From Clostridiales bacterium (GTDB lineage: Bacteria; Bacillota; Clostridia; Christensenellales; Aristaeellaceae): 44,767 nt of DNA. The stretch spans positions 1 through 44,767 of the forward strand of contig SFFH01000030.1 of the NCBI GenBank assembly GCA_004557905.1, given 5' to 3'. Positions 38,548-44,767 of the stretch are shown piece by piece (position 1 is the first letter of the stretch; each line of letters begins with the position of its first letter). Under the pieces are notes generated by a model. It was not told the origin of the DNA. It searched no databases and was given only the letters and a program-made list of their open reading frames with translations. The position numbers and the translations under genes are program-made.

Positions 38548-41427
38548 TTACATCAGCCCGGCCGCCTGAAGCTGGCTGCGCAGGGCGTTCGTCGCATTTT
38601 GCAGCGAGGTGTAGTCGATGGGGTAGATCGACAGCAGCGTCTGCACCGCACTGATGGCGGTGTTGATCTGCCGGCGCGTGTCATTGGTGATGTACGGCGA
38701 GGAGCCGACCAGCTGATACGCCGTGAGCGTCAGGTTGTACGCCTCGTTGTAGATCGCTTCCAGCTCGGAGGTCGACTGCGAGGCTGTGTAGGCGTCGTGC
38801 AGCTGGCAGATGTGGTTCTCGATGTCCGCCTGGCTCTGCAGCGTCGCGAACTCGCCCAGGTATTTGCGGATCGTGCTGCCGTAGCTGCCGATGTACGCGT
38901 AGAGCGGATGGCCGCGCGGAATGAGCACGATGCCGCGATCCTCCACGACGGAGCTGGGGCAGTACTCCGTGGCCAGCAGGCCGGAGTCCGTGCAGACGGA
39001 AACCTGCTTGTGCATGGAGCAGTAGGACGTCGGGACGCTGCCCTCGTACCAGTAGTCCGTGATCGTCTTGTAGCCGCTCACGTCGTTGTAGCACGCGTCG
39101 GTCGCCAGCTGGCCGCTGACGCCGCAGGTCGTCACGCGCACCAGGCCGTAGTCCGCCGGTGTGCCGTCGATGATCTCGCGGGACTCGAGCTTTTTCGCTT
39201 TGTGAATCTTCTCCATGAAGCTCTGCCACAGCGGCGCGGCCGCGTTGCCGCCGGTCGCCTTGCTGGTCAGCGCCTTGTAGTTGTCGTGACCGATCCACAC
39301 GGAGCCGGAGTACCAGCCCGTCATGCCGGCGAAGAACACGCCCTTGCTGTCGGAGTTGGTGCCGGTTTTGCCGGCGACGACCTGCGAGGAGATCTTCGCC
39401 TTGGTGCCGGTGCCGCTCTGCACGGCCTCCTTGAGCATGTCCACGACCAGATACGCCGTAGAGGGCTTGAACACCTGGTGGCGGTCCTGGCGCTGGCGCA
39501 TGTCGACGTAGACGTTGCCATTGCTGTCCAGGATGTGGGAGAAGGAGAGCGGCTCCTGATACACGCCCTTGTTGGCGATGGTGCCGAAGGCGACGGCCAT
39601 CTGCACCGGCGTGATGCCGGAGGAGCCCAGCGCCAGGCCGAACGGGTCGGCGTTGATGTTCCTGTCGTCAATGCCCATCAGGTGCAGATACTCGACCGCG
39701 CGAGACACGCCGACGTAGCTCATCAGAATCTGCGCGGCGGAGGTGTTGTGCGAGTTGCGCAGCGCGCTGCGGAAGCTCTGCGGGCCCTTGTAGCCGCCGC
39801 CGCCGTAGTTCTGCGGCCAGGAGTCCTTGCCGGAGGCGTCCTTCCAGCCGGCAATCGGTACGGGCATGTTGTAGGCGATGGAGGCAGGCGACGCGCCCAG
39901 GTCGATCGCCGGGGCGTAGACCGTCAGCGGCTTGATGGAGGAGCCGACGGGCATGGTCATGTCGCAGGCGCGGTTGAGCGTCTTGCGGGCGGTCGGCTTG
40001 TAGCGGCCGCCGACGATGGCCTTGAGCTCGCCCGTGCGGTAGTCGTACACGCACGCCGCGGCCTGCGGCTGCTCGATCTCGGTGTAGGTGCCGTCCGCGT
40101 TGCGGGACTGATAGACCTTGTCGGACGGATCACGCAGGCGGGGATAGTCGTTCCAGGTCGCCAGCGTGTCCTCCACGATCTTCTGGATCTCCGTGTCCAG
40201 GCACAGGTAGACGCTGTAGCCGCCGGTGCGCAGCTCGTTTTCCATCGCGTAGCGGTTGGCGGAGGTGTCCTCCAGGCCGTTAAGCTCAAGGAACGTGTCC
40301 ACCACGTCGCTGATGGCGTACTCGACATAGTGCGGATAGTCGTACATATCCGTCGACGCGGGCGAGGTCTCCAGCACATGCGCCGTGGAGCGGTCGAGCG
40401 CGGCCATGTACTCCTGCGTGGAGATCAGACCGTTCTCGCGCATCTGGCGCAGAACGTAGTCCGTGCGGTTGTTGGTGATGTCGGCGGTGTTGCGGGTGTA
40501 GAAATTGCGGCGCGGGTTGTAGTAGTTGGGGCTTCGGGTCATGCCGGCGAGCATGGCGCACTCGCGCAGCGTCAGCTCGCTCAGCTCCTTGCCGAAGTAG
40601 CCGTAGGCCGCAACCTTTACGCCGTAATAGCTGCCGCCCAGGAAGATGGTGTTGAGGTAGCTCTCCAGAATCTGCGCCTTGGTGTAGCGCGTCTCCAGCT
40701 CCATGGCCAGGTAGGCCTCCTGCAGCTTGCGCTTGTAGCTCTGCTCGCTGGAGAGCACGGTCTTCTTGATGAGCTGCTGGGTGATGGTGGAGCCGCCCTG
40801 CGAGGAGCCGGTGGTCAGGTTGGTCACCAGCGCGCCGACGATGCGCTTCACGTCCACACCGTTGTGCTCGTAAAAGCGCGCGTCCTCCACAGCGATGAAC
40901 GCATTTTGAAGCATCTCGGGGATCTCGTCGATGGAGACCATGACACGGTCCTCGGTGCCCTTGTAGTCGGTGATCAGGTTGCCTTCGCTGTCATAGATGA
41001 AGGAGGTCTTGTCCTGTGCGCCGAGCGCGGCGAGGTCGAGCGTCGGCGCGGTATCGACGTACGCCTTGGCGATGCCGATCAGCGCGCCGGCCAGCGCCAG
41101 ACACGCGCACAGGATCAGCAGCGCAGACAGGCGGATGGTGGACACCAGCACGCTGAGCAGGAAGTTGGGGTATTTGGTGCGGGGCTTGAAGATCGAATGC
41201 GGATGATCGGAAGCGTCGTCCGCCTTTTTTTTCTTGCGTTTCCTGTCGCGCGGCGTGCCGGTCACCGGCGCGGGCATGCGCGAGGTGTGTGCGCTCGCCA
41301 TGTTCTGCGTATCGCCGCTGATGCTCAGGCGGGTCGCGTCAAGCTCCTCGCCGGAGAGGGCTTCCTCCTCTGCCGGGGTCAGCGGGGCGTTTTTCTTTGG
41401 CGGTTTCTTGTTTGCGTCGTTGGACAT
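38548..41427 (-). CDS. Class A penicillin-binding protein (bifunctional transglycosylase/transpeptidase)
   Basis: The 959-residue protein polymerises and cross-links peptidoglycan outside the membrane. A charged N-terminal cytosolic part of about 90 residues is followed by one membrane helix (STIRLSALLILCACLALAGA). The GT51 glycosyltransferase domain has its catalytic motifs (AFIAVEDARFYEHNGVDVKR, GGSTITQQLIKKTVL, KAQILESYLNTIFLGGSYYG). The transpeptidase domain shows SxxK as MPVGSSIKPLTVY, SxN as RNSHNTSAAQI and KTG as VVAGKTGTNSDSK. A C-terminal extension of about 200 residues after GWYSGSVWIGHDNY includes paired cysteines (TTCGVSGQLATDAC, SYCSMHKQ, VCTDSG, EYC). The start ATG 41427 has AAGGAGG six bases upstream. 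The gene resembles PBP1A; it is not in a visible operon. Confidence 0.95.
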   Translation of the reverse strand: MSNDANKKPPKKNAPLTPAEEEALSGEELDATRLSISGDTQNMASAHTSRMPAPVTGTPRDRKRKKKKADDASDHPHSIFKPRTKYPNFLLSVLVSTIRLSALLILCACLALAGALIGIAKAYVDTAPTLDLAALGAQDKTSFIYDSEGNLITDYKGTEDRVMVSIDEIPEMLQNAFIAVEDARFYEHNGVDVKRIVGALVTNLTTGSSQGGSTITQQLIKKTVLSSEQSYKRKLQEAYLAMELETRYTKAQILESYLNTIFLGGSYYGVKVAAYGYFGKELSELTLRECAMLAGMTRSPNYYNPRRNFYTRNTADITNNRTDYVLRQMRENGLISTQEYMAALDRSTAHVLETSPASTDMYDYPHYVEYAISDVVDTFLELNGLEDTSANRYAMENELRTGGYSVYLCLDTEIQKIVEDTLATWNDYPRLRDPSDKVYQSRNADGTYTEIEQPQAAACVYDYRTGELKAIVGGRYKPTARKTLNRACDMTMPVGSSIKPLTVYAPAIDLGASPASIAYNMPVPIAGWKDASGKDSWPQNYGGGGYKGPQSFRSALRNSHNTSAAQILMSYVGVSRAVEYLHLMGIDDRNINADPFGLALGSSGITPVQMAVAFGTIANKGVYQEPLSFSHILDSNGNVYVDMRQRQDRHQVFKPSTAYLVVDMLKEAVQSGTGTKAKISSQVVAGKTGTNSDSKGVFFAGMTGWYSGSVWIGHDNYKALTSKATGGNAAAPLWQSFMEKIHKAKKLESREIIDGTPADYGLVRVTTCGVSGQLATDACYNDVSGYKTITDYWYEGSVPTSYCSMHKQVSVCTDSGLLATEYCPSSVVEDRGIVLIPRGHPLYAYIGSYGSTIRKYLGEFATLQSQADIENHICQLHDAYTASQSTSELEAIYNEAYNLTLTAYQLVGSSPYITNDTRRQINTAISAVQTLLSIYPIDYTSLQNATNALRSQLQAAGLM

Positions 41428-41478
41428 ACGGTTCCTCCTTGACGAGGGGGGTGGGGGGAAGACAGCGATTCAACACTA

Positions 41479-41487
41479 TTATACCAC
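41479..41487 (-). promoter_or_regulatory. Extended -10 promoter of the PBP gene
   Basis: On the minus strand TGGTATAAT forms an extended -10 about 50 bases before the ATG; no good -35 is seen. Confidence 0.45.
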
Positions 41488-41559
41488 ACAATTCTCTCCT
41501 TCGCATCACAAAATCAAAAATGCAGCGGGATTTGAATATAAGACGAAGGGAGGGATCAA

Positions 41560-42237
41560 ATGACTGCCGCGGACATCAAAAAATATTCAAGGCGCGTGAG
41601 GAGGCGGCGCCTGCTCCGGCGCGCGCTGCTGCTTTTGCTCCTGCTGCTGGCGCTCTTTCTGCTCATCGACCGGAACTTCAGGCCGCTCGTCTTTTCCCTG
41701 GCGGAGGCGCGCTCGGCGGCCATGGCCTCGCAGGTGCTTTCCGGCGCGCTGGCGGAGGCGACCCAGGACGGCGTGACGTATGAGGACCTGATGAATGTGA
41801 AGATGGATCAAAACGGGCAGGTGGCGCTGCTCTCGGCCAACACCATGGCGATGAACCGCCTGGCGACGCGGGCGGGCGACGCCGCGCTGCGCCGGCTGAA
41901 CAACATGAGCAGCGAGCGCGTGACCGTGCCGCTGGGCGCGGTGCTGGGCACGACGCTCTTTTCCGGCAGCGGCCCGGGCGTGCCGGTGTCCATTGTGCCC
42001 ATCGGGTCGATTTTTACGGACTTCGCCACCGAGTTTGAGGCCTGTGGCATCAATCAGACGCGCCACAAGGTGTATCTGCAGGTGACGGCCAACATCCGGA
42101 TCGTCATTCCCACCGGCGCGAAGACGACGCAGGTTTCGGCCAACATGCTTGTTGCGGAGTCGATCATCGTCGGCAGGGTGCCGGAGGGCTTCGTGGGCTA
42201 CGACCTGACCGAGGAGGAGCTCAACATGGTGCCGTGA
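41560..42237 (+). CDS. yunB: Sporulation protein YunB
   Basis: The 225-residue protein has a very basic N-terminus (KKYSRRVRRRRLLRR), one membrane helix (ALLLLLLLLALFLLIDRNFR) and an exterior domain with the YunB pattern. Typical parts are SLAEARSAAMASQVLSGALA, an internal NTMAMNRLATRAGD, LGAVLGTTLFSGSGPGVPVS and the end INQTRHKVYLQVTANIRIVI with TTQVSANMLVAESIIVGRVP. In Bacillus, yunB is a mother-cell sigma-E gene whose loss affects sporulation. The start ATG 41560 follows AGGGAGGG. It shows that the lineage carries a sporulation programme, relevant to the spo0A lesion nearby. No convincing sigma-E promoter could be assigned. Confidence 0.9.
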   Translation: MTAADIKKYSRRVRRRRLLRRALLLLLLLLALFLLIDRNFRPLVFSLAEARSAAMASQVLSGALAEATQDGVTYEDLMNVKMDQNGQVALLSANTMAMNRLATRAGDAALRRLNNMSSERVTVPLGAVLGTTLFSGSGPGVPVSIVPIGSIFTDFATEFEACGINQTRHKVYLQVTANIRIVIPTGAKTTQVSANMLVAESIIVGRVPEGFVGYDLTEEELNMVP

Positions 42238-42241
42238 CGCT

Positions 42242-42270
42242 TGAAATGCGGGGGATGAAGTGGTATAATT
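42242..42270 (+). promoter_or_regulatory. Promoter of the UPF0489 gene
   Basis: TTGAAA (42242-42247) and TATAAT (42265-42270), spacer 17, with TGG before the -10. Confidence 0.8.
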
Positions 42271-42342
42271 CTGACGCGATAAAGCATTGCAGCGGTAAAG
42301 CAAGAAAGCAAATGCCGGCATAAGGGGGAATTCTATACGCGC

Positions 42343-43056
42343 GTGCTCGATCTGGATATGGACTTTTTTCTCACGGACGCCTGCCCGCTGGCAAAGCTCG
42401 GCGAGCGCCCGGATGAATGCTGTGCGCAGCCGTACAGCGATGAGGAGGTCGTGCGCTTTCTGGAGGAGCAGTGCGGCCTGAGCCGGGCGCATCCCGTTCC
42501 CGGCGCGATCTTTGAAACGCACGACCAGGCGCTGGATTTCTGGGCGGCGCGCATCGCGGAGGGGCGGCTTGAGACGCCGTTTGAGGTCGTGCATGTGGAT
42601 ACGCATTCGGATCTCGCGTTCGGCCCGCCCGGCCCGGACTTTGTGCTCAAGGCGGTGCTGACGCGCCGACCGGCGGCGCGCGCGTCCCTCGACGCCTACC
42701 GCGCAGGCGTGAAGCTCGATGAGGCGAATTACCTGCTGTTTGCGCTGGCTTTCCGCTGGATCAGCCGCCTGACGTACGTTCGCAATCCCCGGTCGCGTCA
42801 GGATGTGCCCGCGCGGCTGCTGAACGTGAGCGGCGACATTCACCTGCGCAGCGACGTTTCCGCGCTCATGGAGGGCGTGAACGGCATCGAGCCGGTCGTG
42901 CCCTTCGACGTGATCGACGACTACCGCGCGTTTCACGAGACGGGATATGACTTTGTGACGATGGCACAGTCTCCGCGGTATGCGCCGGAATCCGCCGACC
43001 GGATCATGCAGCTCCTGCGCCCGTATCTCTGCGAAATTCCACTTGGTGCCCAATAA
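42343..43056 (+). CDS. UPF0489 family protein (arginase-like fold), hypothetical
   Basis: The 237-residue protein matches the UPF0489 family: VLDLDMDFFLTDACPLAK at the start, the metal-ligand-like FEVVHVDTHSDLAFG, the ALAFRWISRL region and a late acidic-aromatic VVPFDVIDDYRAF. Paired Asp and His residues (LDLDMDFF, VDTHSD) recall arginase/deacetylase metal sites, so a metal hydrolase is possible, but no activity is known. The GTG at 42343 is 14 bases from the AAGGGGG ribosome site (42322-42328). Two codons earlier an ACG at 42337 lies at the ideal spacing and would give the family's usual M-R-V-L-D-L-D start. So either ACG is used or an ATG has mutated. It is monocistronic, with its own terminator. 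Confidence 0.8.
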   Translation: MLDLDMDFFLTDACPLAKLGERPDECCAQPYSDEEVVRFLEEQCGLSRAHPVPGAIFETHDQALDFWAARIAEGRLETPFEVVHVDTHSDLAFGPPGPDFVLKAVLTRRPAARASLDAYRAGVKLDEANYLLFALAFRWISRLTYVRNPRSRQDVPARLLNVSGDIHLRSDVSALMEGVNGIEPVVPFDVIDDYRAFHETGYDFVTMAQSPRYAPESADRIMQLLRPYLCEIPLGAQ

Positions 43057-43069
43057 ACCTGCTGCAAAG

Positions 43070-43089
43070 ACGGCCGAAAGGCCGTTTTT
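43070..43089 (+). terminator. Terminator of the UPF0489 gene
   Basis: ACGGCC (43070-43075) and GGCCGT (43080-43085) with a GAAA loop and a T run to 43089. Confidence 0.9.
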
Positions 43090-43251
43090 GTCGTTTGCAG
43101 AACCGCTGCGAGCGCCACGCTGCGTGCGCAAAGCGTCGCTTTTCTGTCAGCTGATTTGTAACGGATGTGTTCAGAACGCGATTTTTGCTTCTAAGTTGAT
43201 GGAATGGTGCGTATAGATGGTAAAAACCGCAAAATATATCTCCGTGCTATA

Positions 43252-43280
43252 TTTACATCATGGCGAATGTACGATAAAAT
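43252..43280 (+). promoter_or_regulatory. Putative vegetative promoter of spo0A
   Basis: TTTACA (43252-43257) and TAAAAT (43275-43280), spacer 17. The 280-base gap 43057-43340 is AT-rich in its second half and otherwise holds only the preceding terminator; no clear sigma-H promoter or 0A box (TGTCGAA) was found. Confidence 0.55.
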
Positions 43281-43340
43281 AATGTCATGATGGGATATAT
43301 ATAAGCTGATTGGATTATATGATGATGTGGGGGGAGCAAA

Positions 43341-44018
43341 ATGGATACGGTACGCATTGTCGTAGCGGATGACAATCTGCAGCTGAGGAACATGATCACG
43401 GAGTACCTGGGAGAGCAGAGCGGCATGGAGGTGGTCGGCGCGGCAGCCAATGGGCTGGAGGCCATTGAGCTGGTGCAGGAGCAGATGCCGGATGTGCTGA
43501 TCTGTGATATGATTATGCCGAAGATGGACGGATACGGGGTGCTTGAGCAGCTTGCTGCGATGAAGCTGGAAAAGCGGCCCGGCGTCATTGCCCTGACGGC
43601 GCTGGGCCGGGATGACTTTATCGCGCGGGCAATCGACCTGGGCGTGAGCTACTACATGGTCAAGCCGTTTGATTTCGCGATGCTTGCCCAGCGTGTGTAC
43701 GAGGCGGCGGGGGAAGAAAACCGCGCAGACGCGCTGAGCACGCGCATTCGTCAGGAAAACAACGCCAGCGCGGACAATCTCGAGGAGCGCATCGCCAATC
43801 TGTTCCTGACGGTCGGCATCCCCGCGCACATCAAGGGCTACCAGTTCCTGCGCGAGGCGGTGAAGATGGTCATCGACAACCCCGACCTGATGGGCCGCAT
43901 CACCAAGGAGCTCTACCCGGGCATCGCGCACCGCTTCGGCACGACGTCAAGCAAGGTGGAGCGCGCCGAGTTCATCGCACTTGTATCGGACCGTTTAAGA
44001 ATTAAAGAAAGTGCGTAA
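43341..44018 (+). CDS. spo0A: Sporulation transcription factor Spo0A with internally deleted DNA-binding domain
   Basis: Spo0A is the phosphorylated response regulator that starts sporulation. The receiver domain is intact (IVVADDNLQLRN with D10/D11, phospho-acceptor D56 in ICDMIMPKMDGYG, T in ALTALG, K in MVKPFD). The effector domain begins normally (VGIPAHIKGYQFLREAVKMV, ITKELYPGIAHRFGTTSSKV, ERA). After residue 209 it jumps to EFIALVSDRLRIKESA. The normal family sequence between these blocks (IRHAIEVAWSRG ... FGYTV ... KPTNS, about 35 residues) is absent, in frame, giving 225 instead of about 260 residues. Most of the recognition helix and the following helices are lost, so DNA binding should fail. 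ATG 43341 has GGGGGGAG upstream. The usual neighbour spoIVB is not present upstream. Confidence 0.93.
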   Translation: MDTVRIVVADDNLQLRNMITEYLGEQSGMEVVGAAANGLEAIELVQEQMPDVLICDMIMPKMDGYGVLEQLAAMKLEKRPGVIALTALGRDDFIARAIDLGVSYYMVKPFDFAMLAQRVYEAAGEENRADALSTRIRQENNASADNLEERIANLFLTVGIPAHIKGYQFLREAVKMVIDNPDLMGRITKELYPGIAHRFGTTSSKVERAEFIALVSDRLRIKESA

Positions 44019-44176
44019 TACTAGGAAAAATTGAAGAAATAAAATTATTATTTAAGAATGAAACTACCCCTACGAATGTAAAAATACGCGACGAATGAGA
44101 ATGCCGGACCGCAACGAATTTTGAGCATTCATTGCTGTTTTCACTGTGTCAAAGAAACGCATGTGAAAGGAGCAGA
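44019..44176. other. AT-rich junction between spo0A and the integrase, with ACGAAT repeats
   Basis: This stretch is clearly AT-richer than the chromosome to its left. It holds ACGAATG at 44072-44078 and 44091-44097 and ACGAAT at 44114-44119, spaced 19 and 23 bases. They could be arm-type recombinase sites. No gene or clear attachment-site duplication can be assigned, because the far end of the element is outside the window. Confidence 0.4.
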
Positions 44177-44767
44177 ATGTCTATGGAAATGAACCGAATG
44201 ATCGCGATGTTCATGGAGTATTGTAAGAGTAAGCAACTCAGAGAACGGACAATGCTTTCCTATGAACAGTCTCTGAAACTGTTTGCTGTGTGGCTGGAGG
44301 ATGTTGAGGAAATCACACACGTTGAAAAGATCAAAGAGATGAATATCCGACGGTACATTATTGAACTGCAATCGAGAGGGAAATACACTTTCTATTCGCG
44401 GAAGGGAACGCCTTCTTCAGACAGTGCGGTGCGAAGAAGGGATTATAATGATAAGGTGACGAATGTTACGATCAACAACTATCTCCGCAATATCAGTCCG
44501 TTCTTCACCTGGCTTGTTGAGATTGAAGCAATCCAGAAATCTCCAATGACGCGGATCAAGGAATTGCCGCAGCAGAGAAAGGCGAAGGAGTACCTGGAAG
44601 ATGAAGAGGTGAAAACGCTCCTTCGCAGTATGGACACAAGTTATTTCCCTGAATACCGGGATATGGTGATTATGATGATCATGCTGGACAGCGGGACGCG
44701 ATTGGGAGAAACACTATCCATAGAGATGGAGCAGATTGATCTTATGGGAAGGACGATTGATCTTCCT
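44177..44767 (+). CDS. Tyrosine recombinase/phage integrase (partial, runs off window end)
   Basis: The first 197 residues are visible. The N-terminal SAM-like core-binding domain (YCKSKQLRERTMLSYEQSLK, FAVWLEDVEEITHVEKIKEM, NNYLRNISPFFTWLVEIEAI) is followed by the start of the catalytic domain (EYLEDEEVKTLLRSM, then MVIMMIMLDSGTRLGETLSI, which contains the first catalytic Arg). The remaining catalytic residues, including Tyr, lie beyond the window. ATG 44177 has AAAGGAG about six bases upstream. Base composition and codon choice (many AT-ending codons) differ strongly from every gene to the left, indicating horizontal transfer. It is probably the integrase of a mobile element that begins about here. 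Confidence 0.9.
   Translation, partial: MSMEMNRMIAMFMEYCKSKQLRERTMLSYEQSLKLFAVWLEDVEEITHVEKIKEMNIRRYIIELQSRGKYTFYSRKGTPSSDSAVRRRDYNDKVTNVTINNYLRNISPFFTWLVEIEAIQKSPMTRIKELPQQRKAKEYLEDEEVKTLLRSMDTSYFPEYRDMVIMMIMLDSGTRLGETLSIEMEQIDLMGRTIDLP

Noticed and set aside
38530..41442. 970-codon open frame opposite the PBP gene, and similar kilobase frames opposite dnaK, dnaE, nifJ and mgtE
   Set aside because: They mirror GC-rich codon bias of the real genes, have no ribosome sites or recognisable domains, and are composed of low-complexity Arg/Ala/His/Val-rich sequence.
43057..43340. 0A boxes and a sigma-H promoter before spo0A
   Set aside because: No TGTCGAA or convincing sigma-H -35/-10 pair could be found; only a vegetative-type promoter is supported.
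1..44767. CRISPR arrays, tRNA or rRNA genes
   Set aside because: No regularly spaced repeats of CRISPR type and no cloverleaf or rRNA-like segment was recognised on either strand.

Overview
The window looks like the chromosome of an anaerobic, endospore-lineage Firmicute (class Clostridia, GC-rich, probably a gut species). Evidence: pyruvate:ferredoxin oxidoreductase, a Spo0A response regulator, the sporulation protein YunB, a DnaD/DnaI-type primosome pair, a tRNA-Cys T-box leader, a THF riboswitch in front of a folate ECF S-component, and strong Shine-Dalgarno sequences with many TTG/GTG starts. Almost all of it is core genome. The last ~700 bases are visibly AT-richer and enter a mobile element (tyrosine recombinase, cut by the window end).

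Layout. 1-1054 (-): ECF sigma factor and its single-pass membrane partner (probable anti-sigma), behind a self-type ECF promoter. 1254-3047: stand-alone dnaK. 3098-3229 (-): 43-aa membrane peptide. 3342-5936: Cys T-box leader, cysE, cysS and a 70-aa membrane protein as one overlapping operon. 6023-8300: a structured leader before a COG2509-type FAD protein, then an exported OB-like protein. 8489-10251: long leader and mgtE. 10316-11123 (-): folT under a THF riboswitch. 11120-14763: a small glycan island (YdcF-like protein and two GT2 enzymes on -, a third GT2 divergent on +). 14819-18406: nifJ (PFOR), broken by a frameshift. 18514-19989: triple-SH3 exported protein. 20049-21110 (-): murG. 21375-22565: long-form PRPP synthetase. 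22769-24076 (-): DUF3048/YerB protein. 24320-26525: aspartate-type aminotransferase and nitroreductase-like protein. 26747-28432: DUF421/DUF4363 pair converging on an HD hydrolase. 28512-30809: MATE transporter and M28 peptidase. 30966-35045 (-): dnaE and a membrane-anchored protein. 35202-38479: dnaD-like gene, dnaI-like loader and a broken AAA ATPase gene. 38548-41427 (-): class A PBP. 41560-44018: yunB, a UPF0489 protein and spo0A. 44177-end: integrase.

The most striking feature is that three genes carry clean internal losses of conserved family sequence: nifJ (about 26 nt, frameshift, at 16323/16324), the AAA ATPase (about 30 codons including Walker A, frameshift, near 37843) and spo0A (about 35 codons, in frame, at 43967/43968, removing most of the DNA-binding helix and what follows). 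Either the assembly has collapsed short segments, or this strain has lost PFOR and Spo0A function; raw reads would settle it. The spo0A lesion lies about 200 bp from the integrase.

Regulatory RNAs and sites are well represented: Cys T-box (UGC specifier, UGGA acceptor-binding bulge), THF riboswitch, an uncharacterised terminator-type leader at 6052-6174, a palindrome at the mgtE start site, and a two-copy intergenic element (22667-22705 and 26633-26674). No rRNA, tRNA or CRISPR array was seen.
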